Assembly (NCBI GenBank): GCA_963701815.1
Contig: CAVPBN010000050.1
Span: 283,914 to 347,913, forward strand
Source: AP-15 sp963701815
Lineage (GTDB): Bacteria > Pseudomonadota > Alphaproteobacteria > ATCC43930 > CGMCC-115725
Length of the DNA stretch: 64,000 nt
Direction: 5' to 3'
The notes under the pieces: generated by a model
Told to the model about the DNA's origin: nothing
What the model saw: the letters and a program-made list of their open reading frames with translations, nothing else
The model's database searches: none
Part shown: in pieces, positions 28,504 through 38,204 of the stretch
How positions within the stretch are numbered: position 1 is the first letter of the stretch
How the letters are laid out: every line of letters begins with the position of its first letter
Program-made: the position numbers and the translations under genes

Positions 28504-29566
28504 ATGATTGTTCTCGGCATCGAAACGAGTTGCGACGAGACTGCGGCGGCGGTCGTCGCGACAACCTCTTGCGGCCCGCAGATCCGGTCTAATCTGACCC
28601 TCTCGCAACTCGCCGAGCACGAAGCCTATGGCGGGGTCGTGCCGGAGATCGCCGCCCGGGCGCATCTCGATCATCTCGACGGCCTGGTGGCCCGCGCCCT
28701 CGCCGACGCTCAGGTCGATCTGACCGCTATCGATGGGGTGGCGGCAGCCGCCGGCCCAGGCTTGATCGGCGGCCTGATCGTCGGCACGATGATGGCGAAG
28801 GGGATTGCCTGGGCCGCCGGCAAGCCGTTTCTCGCCGTCAACCATCTCGAAGGTCATGCGCTGACCGCCCGCCTGACCGACGGCATCGGCTTTCCGTATC
28901 TGCTGCTGCTGGTGTCCGGCGGTCATTGCCAGCTGCTGTGCTGCAGCGGGGTCGGGAATTACCGACGCCTCGGCACCACCCTCGACGATGCTGCCGGCGA
29001 GGCCTTCGACAAGACAGCGAAACTGATCGGGCTCGGGTATCCGGGCGGGCCGGCGATCGAGCATGCCGCAGCGGGCGGCGACCCGCGACGCTTTGCGCTG
29101 CCGCGCCCGCTGTTTGGCCGGCCGGGTTGCGATTTCTCGTTCTCCGGGCTGAAGACGGCGGTGCGCCGGATCGTCGGCGAGCGCGCCGCGCTTGGTCCCG
29201 CCGAACAAAGCGATCTGGCCGCCTGCGGTGGAATTGGCGATCTGTGATTCGCTGGTCGACCGGACCGCCAACGCGATCGCCTTTTTCCGCCGCTCTCATC
29301 CGGAGGGGTCGTACCTGGTCGCCGCAGGCGGGGTGGCCGCCAATGGCCGGCTCCGCCGGCGGCTGACGGCGCTTGCTGCGACGGCCGGGCTCGATTTTGT
29401 CGCGCCGCCGCCCGGCTTCTGCACCGATAACGCGGCGATGATCGCCTGGGCCGGTCTCGAACGGCTCAGCCTCGGCCTGATCGACGGTCTCGATTTTTCG
29501 CCGCGGCCGCGATGGCCGCTCGATGCCGCCGCCCCGCTGCGATCCGGTGCGAGGGTCGAGACATGA
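28504..29566 (+). CDS. tsaD: tRNA N6-adenosine threonylcarbamoyltransferase TsaD, one frame change
   Basis: A universal enzyme that installs t6A37 on ANN-decoding tRNAs. It starts MIVLGIETSCDETAAAVVAT at ATG 28504. The metal-binding VNHLEGHALTARL (about residues 111-123), LLLLVSGGHCQLL, YPGGPAIEHAA and CDFSFSGLKTAVRRIV follow. After SDLAA near 29232 the frame closes, and the rest continues in another frame: AVELAICDSLVDRTANAI, VAAGGVAANGRLRRRL and FCTDNAAMIAWAGLERL. One extra base in GCCGCCTGCGGTGG explains this. The enzyme is essential in most bacteria, so a sequencing indel is the better explanation. The full protein would be about 353 aa. Confidence 0.94.
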
Positions 29567-29648
29567 GCGCCGAGAGGCACCTCAGCGACGGCCGGCGAAA
29601 CAGCTGCAGCTACGGGCGGCCGGGTAACCCGCGATCAGGCGGTTGGCG

Positions 29649-30638
29649 GTGAGGCGGCTGGGCATCATCGGCGGCGGCGCCTGGGGTACCGCGCTCGCGA
29701 CAGCTGCGCTCCGCGCCGGCTCGGCCCCGTTATTGTGGGTACGCGATCCGGCGGTCGCGGCGGCGATCAACGAGCAGCATCGAAATCCGGCTTATCTGCC
29801 TGGAATAATTCTTGACCCGGCGATCGGCGCAACTTCCGACCTCGGCGCGGCGACCGCCGACGCCGACGCGTTGTTGCTTGTCGTACCGGCGCAGTTTCTG
29901 CGCCGCGTGCTCGAAAACCTGCGCCGGCACGTTCGGAGCGGGCTGCCGCTGCTGCATTGCGCAAAGGGGATCGAACTCGGTTCGCTTCAGACGGTGTCGG
30001 AAATCGGGGCTGAAATCCTGCCGTTATCGCCGTTTGCGGTGCTGTCGGGCCCGACCTTTGCGGCCGAGGTCGCACGGGATCTGCCGACCGCCGTCACCAT
30101 CGCATGCCGCAATTCGGTACTCGCCCAGGCGTTCATGACGGCCCTCGGCAATGCCCGGTTTCGGCCCTATCTGTCGCGCGATCCGGTCGGCGCCGAGATC
30201 GGCGGCGCGGTCAAGAACGTGCTGGCGATTGCATGCGGCATCATCCGCGGTCGCGATCTGGGTGAGAATGCACGGGCTGCGCTGATCACCCGTGGGCTCG
30301 CCGAGATGATTCGCCTCGGGCTGGCCAAGGGCGGGCGCGCCGAGACCTACGCCGGGCTGTCCGGTATCGGCGATCTGGTCTTGACCTGTAACGCCGGACA
30401 GTCGCGCAATCTGGCGCTGGGCATTGCGCTCGGCCGCGGCGACAGCTTGGAAGCGGCGCTTGCCGGGCGCCGCTCGGTGGTCGAGGGCGTGGCGACAGCC
30501 GCCTCCGTCGTCCGACTGGCCGGCCGGCTCGGGATCGAGATGCCGATCAGCGAAGCGGTCGATGCCGTACTGCATCGCGGTGTGACGGTCGATGCGATGA
30601 CCGCTCGACTGCTGCGCCGGCCCTATCGCGCCGAATAG
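29649..30638 (+). CDS. gpsA: Glycerol-3-phosphate dehydrogenase [NAD(P)+]
   Basis: A 329-aa enzyme that reduces dihydroxyacetone phosphate to sn-glycerol-3-phosphate for phospholipid synthesis. The Rossmann motif is LGIIGGGAWGTALATAALR. LLLVVPAQFLRRVLENL, HCAKGIELGS and AVLSGPTFAAEVARDLPTAV are family signatures. The catalytic Lys is in EIGGAVKNVLAIACGI, followed by YAGLSGIGDLVLTC and SRNLALGIALGRG. The start is GTG 29649 or TTG 29643 (AGGCGG overlaps both). It follows tsaD, its usual neighbour, by about 80 bases. Confidence 0.93.
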   Translation: MRRLGIIGGGAWGTALATAALRAGSAPLLWVRDPAVAAAINEQHRNPAYLPGIILDPAIGATSDLGAATADADALLLVVPAQFLRRVLENLRRHVRSGLPLLHCAKGIELGSLQTVSEIGAEILPLSPFAVLSGPTFAAEVARDLPTAVTIACRNSVLAQAFMTALGNARFRPYLSRDPVGAEIGGAVKNVLAIACGIIRGRDLGENARAALITRGLAEMIRLGLAKGGRAETYAGLSGIGDLVLTCNAGQSRNLALGIALGRGDSLEAALAGRRSVVEGVATAASVVRLAGRLGIEMPISEAVDAVLHRGVTVDAMTARLLRRPYRAE

Positions 30639-30746
30639 TCGTCGGGGCTCGTCAGGCAGTTCGTCGCGGGGCGCGGAAACCCTTTTGCGGAGCGGCGGAA
30701 AGCCAATATCATCACGTTGCGAGCGCCCTCATCAGCTCGGATCGAC

Positions 30747-31073
30747 ATGAGCGACAACGGAAAGCGCGGCGGGGACGGAGCGGGTACCGGCGTCGTCGTC
30801 AAGGCAAAGCCCAAGACGAAGAAGCCGTCGATGTATAAGGTATTGATGCTCAATGACGATTATACCCCGATGGAATTCGTCGTGCACATCCTCGAACGGT
30901 TCTTCAACAAGAGCCGCCAGGAAGCGACGCGCATCATGCTGCACGTGCATCGGCGCGGGGTCGGCTTGTGCGGCGTCTATACCTACGAGGTGGCTGAGAC
31001 CAAGGTAACCCAGGTCATGGATTTTGCCCGGCAGCACCAGCATCCGCTGCAGTGCACGCTGGAAAAAGACTAG
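30747..31073 (+). CDS. clpS: ATP-dependent Clp protease adaptor ClpS
   Basis: A 108-aa adaptor that delivers N-degron substrates to ClpAP. A flexible Lys/Gly-rich N-tail is followed by YKVLMLNDDYTPMEFVVHIL (N-end-rule pocket residues Asn-Asp-Asp), RIMLHVHRRGVGLCGVYTYE and the C-terminal QHQHPLQCTLEKD. The ATG 30747 (MSDNGKRGG) fits homologues better than the in-frame start 30 bases upstream. clpA follows 41 bases after the stop. Confidence 0.94.
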   Translation: MSDNGKRGGDGAGTGVVVKAKPKTKKPSMYKVLMLNDDYTPMEFVVHILERFFNKSRQEATRIMLHVHRRGVGLCGVYTYEVAETKVTQVMDFARQHQHPLQCTLEKD

Positions 31074-31114
31074 CTCTCGGACGGTGCCGGGTCGGCAAGG
31101 AAGGAAGGGCGGGT

Positions 31115-33418
31115 GTGCTGTCACGCAATCTCGAAAAGTCCCTGCATCGGGCATTGGGTCATGCCAATGAACGGCGGCACGAATACGCCACCCTCGAACA
31201 TCTGCTGCTGGCGCTGACCGAAGACCAGGATTCGATAGCGGTGCTGCGCGCCTGCGGGGTCGATGTCGACCGTTTACGCCGCGAGGTGCTGAACTATGTC
31301 GATAACGAACTCGCCAACCTCGTCGCCGCGCAGAAGGACGACGCCAAGCCGACGGCGAGCTTTCAGCGCGTCCTGCAGCGCGCCGCCATTCATGTCCAGT
31401 CTTCCGGCCGGGAGGAGGTGACCGGCGCCAACGTTCTGGTCGCGATGTTCGCCGAGCGCGAGAGCCATGCGGTCTATTTCCTGCAGGAGCAGGACATGAC
31501 CCGATTCGACGCGGTCAACTACATCTCGCATGGCATCGCCAAGGCGCCGGGGCGCTCCGAGACCCGACGCGTGCAAGGCTCCGACGAAGACGAACGCGGC
31601 GACAAATCGCAAAAACGCGGTCATGACGCGCTCGATGCGTATTGCGTCAACCTGAACAAAAAGGCCAAGGGCGGCAAGATCGATCCGTTGATCGGCCGTG
31701 AGGCGGAAGTCGATCGGACCATCCAGATCCTTTGTCGACGCTCCAAGAACAATCCGCTCTATGTCGGCGACCCTGGCGTCGGCAAGACGGCGATCGCCGA
31801 AGGATTGGCCCGACGCATCGTGCAGCGCGAAGTCCCCGAGGTGTTGCTGAACGCGACGATCTTCGCTCTCGACATGGGGGCCCTGCTGGCCGGCACCCGA
31901 TATCGCGGCGATTTCGAGGAGCGGCTCAAGGCTGTGCTGTCCGAGTTGGAAGCGCTGCCCGGCGCCATTCTGTTCATAGACGAGATCCACACCGTGATCG
32001 GGGCCGGGGCGACCAGCGGCGGGGCGATGGACGCCTCCAATCTGCTGAAGCCGGCGCTCGCCGGTGGCGTGATCCGCTGCATCGGCTCGACCACCTACAA
32101 GGAATACCGCAACTATTTCGAGAAGGACCGGGCGCTCGTCCGCCGCTTTCAAAAGATCGACGTCAACGAGCCGACCGTAGAAGACACGATCAAGATCCTG
32201 CGCGGATTGAAGCCCTATTACGAACGCCACCACAAGGTCCGCTACACCGGCGAGGCTTTGCGGGCTGCGGTCGAGCTGTCGCATCGCTACATCGGCGATC
32301 GTAAATTGCCGGACAAGGCGATCGATGTAATCGACGAGACCGGGGCGGCGCAGATGCTGGTCCCCGAGAGCCGGCGACGCAAGACCATCACCGCCCGTGA
32401 AGTCGAGGTGGTGATCGCGACGATGGCGCGGATTCCGCCCAAGAGCGTATCGACCGATGATCGTGAGGTATTGAAGAACCTCGATCGCGACCTGAAGACG
32501 ATGGTGTTCGGTCAGGACAGCGCGATCGAGGCCCTGGTCTCGGCGATCAAATTGGCCCGAGCCGGGCTGCGCGATCCGGAAAAGCCGATCGGCTCGTATC
32601 TGTTCTCCGGCCCGACCGGGGTCGGCAAGACCGAAGTGGCGCGCCAGCTGGCCCGCACCCTCGGCATCGAAATCACCCGCTTCGACATGTCCGAATATAT
32701 GGAGCGTCACACCGTTTCGCGGCTGATCGGTGCGCCGCCCGGCTATGTCGGCTTCGATCAGGGCGGGCTGTTGACCGATGCCATCGACCAGCATCCGCAC
32801 AGCGTGCTGTTGCTCGACGAGATCGAAAAGGCGCATCCCGATCTGTTCAACATCCTGCTGCAGGTGATGGACTACGGCAAACTGACCGACCATAACGGCA
32901 AGAATGTTGATTTTCGCAACGTCATATTGATCATGACCACCAATGCCGGCGCCTCGGATCTGGCGAAGCCGGCGATCGGCTTTGGCAGCGGCATTCGTCA
33001 GGGCGACGATCACGAAGCGATCAACCGCATGTTCACGCCCGAGTTCCGCAACCGGCTCGATGCGATGATCTCGTTCGCGGCATTGTCGCCGGAGACGATC
33101 GGCCGGGTCGTCGACAAATTCGTATTGCAACTGGAAGTGCAGCTGGCCGATCGCAACGTGACGATCGAGCTCGACCCGGCCGCCCGCTCCTGGCTCGGCG
33201 AGAAGGGCTACGATCCGCTCTACGGCGCCCGCCCGCTCGCTCGCATCATCCAGGAACATATCAAGAAGCCGCTCGCCGAAGAGTTGCTGTTCGGCCGGCT
33301 GGCCAAGGGCGGGACCGTCCGGGTTACGAAAAAGCCCGACGAGGATTCCCTTGCCTTCTCGTACGAGGAAGGTCCGGTGGCGCCGGCCGTGCCCAAGGAG
33401 CCGGCGCTGGTCGAGTGA
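31115..33418 (+). CDS. clpA: ATP-dependent Clp protease ATP-binding subunit ClpA
   Basis: A 767-aa AAA+ unfoldase of the ClpAP protease. The N-domain has LEKSLHRALGHANERRHEYA and EHLLLALTEDQDS. The first ATPase has Walker A VGDPGVGKTAIAEGLA (about 217-232) and Walker B ILFIDEIHTVIGAG. The second has FSGPTGVGKTEVARQLA (about 497-513), LLLDEIEKAHPDLFNILLQV and the sensor-2 region YGARPLARIIQEHI. GTG 31115 (VLSRNLEKSL) is chosen because AAGGAAGGG stands before it. It ends in a short acidic/Pro tail. It is co-transcribed with clpS. Confidence 0.95.
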   Translation: MLSRNLEKSLHRALGHANERRHEYATLEHLLLALTEDQDSIAVLRACGVDVDRLRREVLNYVDNELANLVAAQKDDAKPTASFQRVLQRAAIHVQSSGREEVTGANVLVAMFAERESHAVYFLQEQDMTRFDAVNYISHGIAKAPGRSETRRVQGSDEDERGDKSQKRGHDALDAYCVNLNKKAKGGKIDPLIGREAEVDRTIQILCRRSKNNPLYVGDPGVGKTAIAEGLARRIVQREVPEVLLNATIFALDMGALLAGTRYRGDFEERLKAVLSELEALPGAILFIDEIHTVIGAGATSGGAMDASNLLKPALAGGVIRCIGSTTYKEYRNYFEKDRALVRRFQKIDVNEPTVEDTIKILRGLKPYYERHHKVRYTGEALRAAVELSHRYIGDRKLPDKAIDVIDETGAAQMLVPESRRRKTITAREVEVVIATMARIPPKSVSTDDREVLKNLDRDLKTMVFGQDSAIEALVSAIKLARAGLRDPEKPIGSYLFSGPTGVGKTEVARQLARTLGIEITRFDMSEYMERHTVSRLIGAPPGYVGFDQGGLLTDAIDQHPHSVLLLDEIEKAHPDLFNILLQVMDYGKLTDHNGKNVDFRNVILIMTTNAGASDLAKPAIGFGSGIRQGDDHEAINRMFTPEFRNRLDAMISFAALSPETIGRVVDKFVLQLEVQLADRNVTIELDPAARSWLGEKGYDPLYGARPLARIIQEHIKKPLAEELLFGRLAKGGTVRVTKKPDEDSLAFSYEEGPVAPAVPKEPALVE

Positions 33419-33507
33419 AGGCTGCCGGATGGCGGATTTTAGCGGAGAGCCGGGTCGGTGTAACGCAGCGGGCCGCGTGTGCCGCAGGCCCCGGCCGATC
33501 GCGCCGG

Positions 33508-34671
33508 CTAGCCTTCTCCTACCTGCCGGAACGGCGAATATTCGGTAAGCGCCTCGATCTTGTGCTCGACCATATCGCGCTCGCGCTCGAGGAACTGGGC
33601 GACGGCGCGGCGAAAGCCGGGGTCGGGGATCCAATGGGCGCTGTAAGTCGGTACCGGCAGATAGCCGCGCTGCAATTTGTGCGAGCCCTGAGCGCCGGCC
33701 TCGACCCGCTTCAGCCCGCGCGCGATCGCAAACTCGATCGCGCGGTAATAGCAGCACTCGAAATGGAGAAATTTATAGTCGCCGTAGCCGCCCCAGTTGC
33801 GGCCGTAGATCGTGTCTTTGCCCAGCAGGTTCAGCGCGCCGGCGACGTATTTGCCGTCGCGGTGCGCCATCACCAAAACGATCTTTTCCGGCATCCGCTC
33901 GCCGATCAGCGCAAAGAATTTGCGGTTCAGATAGGCTGAACCCCATTTGCGGTCCGAGGTCGCCAGATAGAATTTGTAAAACGCATCCCAGTGGCGCGGT
34001 TGCAGATCGGCGCCGGACAGCACGTCGATTTCGAGACCCGGAGCGATCGCTTCGCGGCGTTCCTTTCTGACCGCTTTGCGCTTGCGCGAATTGAGCGCGG
34101 CCAGATAATCCTCGAAGTCGCCGTAGCCGTCATTGGTCCAATGGAATTGCTGGCCGATCCGCTGCAGGAAACCGGTTTCGGTCAGGGCCTCGGCCTCGGC
34201 GCGCTCGGGGAAGTTCACATGCAGCGACGAGACGCGCAACCGTGTGGCGAGTTCGACCATCGCCGCGATCAGGTGGGTGCGCGCCTGCGGCGGCGCCTGC
34301 GGATGCAGCAATATCCGCGGCCCCGGCACCGGGGTGAACGGCACCGCGCTCAGGAGTTTGGGGTAGTAGCGCCCGCCGGCGCGCTCGTAGGCGTCGGCCC
34401 AGCCGTGATCGAATACGTATTCGCCGTAGGAATGGGTTTTCGCATAAAGCGGCACCACGCCGATGATGGTTCCGGCGCCGCCGAGCAAGGTAAGGTGTTG
34501 CGGCGTCCATCCGCTGCGGGTGGTCGTCGAGCCGCTCTCTTCGAGCGCGTTCAAAAAGACGTGCGAGACGCTCGGGTTTACGTCCCCGGCGCAGGCATCC
34601 CAGGCAGCGGCCGGGATCTCGGCGATCGCCCGGTGAACCCGTACCGTAATCTCCTCGCCGGCGTCGTTCAT
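33508..34671 (-). CDS. GNAT/FemAB-like protein (peptidogalycan biosynthesis family, formerly DUF482)
   Basis: A 387-aa protein with the FemAB-type double acetyltransferase fold annotated as peptidogalycan biosynthesis family. It reads NPSVSHVFLNALEESGSTTT, VFDHGWADAYERAGGRYYPK, QQFHWTNDGYGDFEDYLAAL, SRKRKAVRKERR, YLNRKFFALIGERMPEKI, YGRNWGGYGDYKFLHFECCY and VEAGAQGSHKLQRGYLP, all strongly conserved in this family. The start ATG 34671 (MNDAGEEITVRVH) is preferred over the longer frame. The function is not established; a transfer to an envelope or tRNA-linked substrate is only inferred from the fold. Confidence 0.85.
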   Translation of the reverse strand: MNDAGEEITVRVHRAIAEIPAAAWDACAGDVNPSVSHVFLNALEESGSTTTRSGWTPQHLTLLGGAGTIIGVVPLYAKTHSYGEYVFDHGWADAYERAGGRYYPKLLSAVPFTPVPGPRILLHPQAPPQARTHLIAAMVELATRLRVSSLHVNFPERAEAEALTETGFLQRIGQQFHWTNDGYGDFEDYLAALNSRKRKAVRKERREAIAPGLEIDVLSGADLQPRHWDAFYKFYLATSDRKWGSAYLNRKFFALIGERMPEKIVLVMAHRDGKYVAGALNLLGKDTIYGRNWGGYGDYKFLHFECCYYRAIEFAIARGLKRVEAGAQGSHKLQRGYLPVPTYSAHWIPDPGFRRAVAQFLERERDMVEHKIEALTEYSPFRQVGEG

Positions 34672-34856
34672 CGGCCGCCCGCGGTTGAGATTGCGGAACG
34701 TTCTCGGGCTTTTCCGGTCATCGCTGATGCCACCTGTCGAGGATCTCTGGTTGCGCTGCACCAAAGAATAAAGCTTGTGCGGTCGCTGTCCAGTCCGCCG
34801 CGAAACCGCCGCATTCGCTGCGTAACAGCCGCGCGCATCGACGCCAAGGAGGGAAA

Positions 34857-35480
34857 ATGCGCGCGCTCGTCGCACCCGCCCTGCTGATCTCGCTGGCGCT
34901 CGGCGGCGGCGCCCGTGCCGAAACTCTCGGCAATCCTACGGTCGGGTTCAGCGCCGACCGGGTGTTGGTGTTCAACGGACGCAGCTTTGCCGGGCGGATG
35001 TGGAACATGCCCGGCGAGCAGCGGCACGAACAGGATCTGCCGGGGATAAAGCCGGTCTTCATCCTCCATGCCGACCGCGCGGTCGGCGATATCGTACTGC
35101 CCAATCTGCGCACGGCCGTCGAGTTTATGTTGCCGAAAGCGCTGGCGGCCTTGAGCAAGCCTGGTCTGTTGGGCAGACCGGTCGCAGAGCAGACCGTCAA
35201 CGGGATCGCCACCACCCGATACGCGGTAGATAGAGATATCCCCGAAGGGCATCTGGCGGGTTCGCTGTGGCTCAGCCGGACCGGCATCCCGATGCGGTGC
35301 GACGGCAGCTTCACCGGCAGAAACGGCCGAATCGACACGGTGCATTGGGAATTGCGAAACGTCAGTCTGGGCAACCAGAACGCCGCGTTGTTCCAAGTGC
35401 CGCCGGGATACTCGACCCTGCCGCCCGAAGCGGCCGCCGGCCTGCTCGGAATGCATCTGGCGAAGCATCGCGACCATTGA
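34857..35480 (+). CDS. Exported protein of unknown function
   Basis: A 207-aa protein. A clear Sec signal peptide (ALVAPALLISLALGGGARAE, cleavage about residue 21) is followed by a beta-rich body: FSADRVLVFNGRSFAGRMWN, PVFILHADRAVGDIVLPN, TVNGIATTRYAVDRDIPEGH and GSLWLSRTGIPMRCDGSF. The pattern resembles LolA/DUF4412-like periplasmic beta proteins, but I cannot assign the family. AAGGAGGGAAA before ATG 34857 is an excellent ribosome site. It is transcribed divergently from the FemAB-like gene. Confidence 0.7.
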   Translation: MRALVAPALLISLALGGGARAETLGNPTVGFSADRVLVFNGRSFAGRMWNMPGEQRHEQDLPGIKPVFILHADRAVGDIVLPNLRTAVEFMLPKALAALSKPGLLGRPVAEQTVNGIATTRYAVDRDIPEGHLAGSLWLSRTGIPMRCDGSFTGRNGRIDTVHWELRNVSLGNQNAALFQVPPGYSTLPPEAAAGLLGMHLAKHRDH

Positions 35481-35586
35481 CGGCGGCGCGTGCCGGTTTG
35501 CCGGGCTCGCCGCCAGGGCAGGACGCCGGCCGATACGGTTGCACCCCCCGGCCGAAGAACCGGCGAGGAATGCGCGCCGGCCTCGC

Positions 35587-36390
35587 TCAATAGGGGCTGC
35601 TGCTAGCCGTCGCAGGTTTTGCCGGCGCCCCGGAGCGCATCTCCTGCACCGCCGCCTGGCCGCCCATCGTCAGAAAGCGGGTATCCCCGCCGACGGTGAC
35701 GAACATGAAACCCATTTCGATCATCTTCTTGGCATAGGCGGGCGCGCCGCAATGGATGCCGGGCTTGACGCCATGCCGCTTGCAGCCGTCGATCACCTTT
35801 GTCAGCGCCGTCATCATCCAGTCGTCGGGCTTGTCGCCGCCCGGCGGGTGCCCATAGGAAATCGACAAATCGGAGGGACCGACATAGATCGCGTCGAGCC
35901 CTTTGACCGACAGGATCTCGTCCAGCTTTTCGATCGCTTCCGCCGTCTCGATCATGCCGAAGGCGACGACGATGTCATTGGCCTTGGCATGATAGTCGGC
36001 GCCGCCGTACAGCGAGGCGCGGATCGGCCCGGAGCTGCGGTAGCCGAGCGGCGCATAGCGACATGAGCCGACGAATTTTTCGGCTTCGGCCCGGTTGTTG
36101 ACCATCGGGCAGATAATGCCGTAGGCGCCGGCGTCGAGCGCCTTCTGGATGTGCGCCGGGTCGTTCCACGGCACCCGCACCAACGGCACCGTCTCGGTGG
36201 TCGAGATGCCCTGCAGCATAGTCACCATCATCTGGTAGTCGATCATGCCGTGCTGCATGTCGACGACCAGCGAGTCCCATCCGGCATGGGCCATGACCTC
36301 GGCCGAAAAGCTGCTTGGGATGCCTAGCCAGCTGTTGATGACGGGCTTGCCCGCCTGCCACAATTCCCGCACCCGGTTTGCCCGCGCCAT
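35587..36390 (-). CDS. HpcH/HpaI aldolase/citrate lyase family protein
   Basis: A 267-aa class II aldolase-type TIM barrel that cleaves or forms 2-keto-3-deoxy sugar acids or 4-hydroxy-2-oxo acids. It shows DSLVVDMQHGMIDYQMMV (general base His), TVPLVRVPWNDPAHIQKALD (pyruvate-binding Arg), FGMIETAEAIEKLDEIL (metal Glu), DAIYVGPSDLSISYGHPP (metal Asp) and MGFMFVTVGGDTRFLTMG. AAGGAG precedes ATG 36390. It stands alone between an exported protein and a glycosyltransferase, so the substrate cannot be inferred. Confidence 0.88.
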   Translation of the reverse strand: MARANRVRELWQAGKPVINSWLGIPSSFSAEVMAHAGWDSLVVDMQHGMIDYQMMVTMLQGISTTETVPLVRVPWNDPAHIQKALDAGAYGIICPMVNNRAEAEKFVGSCRYAPLGYRSSGPIRASLYGGADYHAKANDIVVAFGMIETAEAIEKLDEILSVKGLDAIYVGPSDLSISYGHPPGGDKPDDWMMTALTKVIDGCKRHGVKPGIHCGAPAYAKKMIEMGFMFVTVGGDTRFLTMGGQAAVQEMRSGAPAKPATASSSPY

Positions 36391-36485
36391 CCGCCGCTCC
36401 TTTGCATTCCAAGGGGCCGATCCCGCCAGTTAAGCGCGGCAGAGTCAAGCCCCGGCGGCTGTCGCGATCGACGTCGAGGCGGGCG

Positions 36486-38039
36486 TCAGGGCGAGTTCCG
36501 CGGCGGCGCGGCTTGGCCGGACGGATCGCCGGGCGCCTTGAACCGCCACAGGACGATGTAATGCCCGACCGAATTCTGGGCGATTTCCCGGCCGAGGACG
36601 GCGAGCTGGCTGTGAAATTCCTCGGGCGATTGTCGTTTTGTCCCCTGACCGGCGCGCCCGTAAACCGCCCACAAATCGTGGCCGGGTGCGAGCCGGGTCG
36701 CATCGGGCAGGTCCCAAGTCAGATTGACCGGGCGCTGGTCGAGCCCGGTGCGCGCCGCGTAAACCGAGAGCACGGAATAGGAGTAATAGCTGTCCAGCAG
36801 CACCACGTCGCCCGGCTGCGCTGCGGCCGCGAGTTGCGCCGCCACCAGGTCCCAGCGCGGCTTGGTCTCGTATCCGTAATACGGGATCAGATTGACCAGG
36901 CATGCGACACCGAGCCCGGCCGCCGCCGCGGCAAACTGAGCCCGCGAAAGCCGGCCCAGAGCAGCGCCGGCAAGCATGAAGAACGGCGCGGCGCTCCAGG
37001 CGAAATAGCGCGGCGCCAGCACGGGTACGAATAGCGAGAGACCCAGCAGGCCGAGCGGCAGCAGCAGCGCCGCGCTGCCGATGACGGTCAATGCCGCCGG
37101 GTTATGGCGCATCCGCCAAGCACCGAAGAGCGCCAGGCCGGCGCTGACCACGGCCAGCGCCGGTACCCCGGCAGGCAGCAGGCCGAAGCTGATAAAGCTC
37201 GAGATGCGCAGCAGGTATACCGGCGCGATGATCGACCAGAGCGTCTTGGCGCTCCCGGCCGGCGTCCAGTTTGCGGCGTAGACGACGGCCCCCTTGCTCG
37301 CGATATAGACGGCCGCCAGCGACGGCAGCCAAGCCGCGAGGATGGCGATCTGGGCCCAGCCCCAATTGCGCAGAAAGCCGGGTCTGCTGTCGCCGGCGCG
37401 ACGGGCAATGACGACGGCGCTCAGATTGGCGGCGAGCAGCCACGGCACCGCGACGTTCAGTACGCTGAGCGCGGCTGCGGTGCCGAGACAATAGGCGAGC
37501 CATGCGCCGCGCGAGGCGCCCTCGTGCCGCAGCGGAAGGGCCGCCGCCGCAGGGTCCTCGGTCAATCGCACGAGCCCGAACAGGGCGGTCAGGATCAGGC
37601 AAGAGACGAGCGTGTAGGAACGCGCGTCCTGGCCGAGCTGTACCTCGAAGGGCGAGAACGCCATCAGCAGCCCGGCGATGGCGCCACTGCGCGGGCCGGC
37701 TGCCCGGCGTCCGATCGCGCAGGTCAATGATGCCCCGATGGCGCCGAATATGGCCGAGGGCAAACGCAGCAGCCACTGCGAGGTCCCGATCTGACCGACC
37801 AGCCACAGCAGCAGGAAATAGCTCGGATAATGACTGTTGTGCAGCGAGTTGGCGATCAGACCGGGCACCGTTGCGGTCGCTCGGTGCAGGCTGGTCACTT
37901 CGTCGAGCCAGAAGGGCTTGTCGCCCAGACCGTAAAGCCGCAGCAAGAGGGCGACCAACCCGATCGCCGCCGGCAAGGCACAGCACCCGATCTTGTCTCG
38001 CGATCGCCAATGACGCAGCGCACGGGCGGCGGCATTCAT
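36486..38039 (-). CDS. Glycosyltransferase family 39-type integral membrane protein
   Basis: A membrane protein of about 517 aa resembling PMT/ArnT-type GT-C enzymes, which transfer sugars from polyprenyl-phosphate donors. It has LVALLLRLYGLGDKPFWLDE with the catalytic-type Asp/Glu after the first helix, SHYPSYFLLLWLVGQIG, LRLPSAIFGAIGASLTCAIG and GQDARSYTLVSCLILTALFG. About 10-11 membrane helices follow, then a soluble C-terminal domain (GDVVLLDSYYSYSVLSVYAA and VGHYIVLWRF). The start ATG 38039 (MNAAARALRHW) is preferred; a TTG six codons upstream is possible. The acceptor and sugar are unknown. Confidence 0.8.
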   Translation of the reverse strand: MNAAARALRHWRSRDKIGCCALPAAIGLVALLLRLYGLGDKPFWLDEVTSLHRATATVPGLIANSLHNSHYPSYFLLLWLVGQIGTSQWLLRLPSAIFGAIGASLTCAIGRRAAGPRSGAIAGLLMAFSPFEVQLGQDARSYTLVSCLILTALFGLVRLTEDPAAAALPLRHEGASRGAWLAYCLGTAAALSVLNVAVPWLLAANLSAVVIARRAGDSRPGFLRNWGWAQIAILAAWLPSLAAVYIASKGAVVYAANWTPAGSAKTLWSIIAPVYLLRISSFISFGLLPAGVPALAVVSAGLALFGAWRMRHNPAALTVIGSAALLLPLGLLGLSLFVPVLAPRYFAWSAAPFFMLAGAALGRLSRAQFAAAAAGLGVACLVNLIPYYGYETKPRWDLVAAQLAAAAQPGDVVLLDSYYSYSVLSVYAARTGLDQRPVNLTWDLPDATRLAPGHDLWAVYGRAGQGTKRQSPEEFHSQLAVLGREIAQNSVGHYIVLWRFKAPGDPSGQAAPPRNSP

Positions 38040-38204
38040 CGCGTCATTCGAGCTCAAATTCGCGACCCATCGGCGCTCCCGGTTTTCCTAGGCACGGCGC
38101 CGTCGCGCCATCCCCGCCGCGACGTCGCGTGCGCGACGTAACTCGTGCGCGACGCAAATCTTGTGCCGATGCGGAGCCGTGTGGTCGAGGGTGCGTCGTC
38201 GTCC

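Noticed and set aside
31274..33757. 827-codon open frame on the minus strand over clpA
   Set aside because: It is the antisense shadow of an intact, well-conserved clpA; such frames are common at high GC and this one has no domain pattern.
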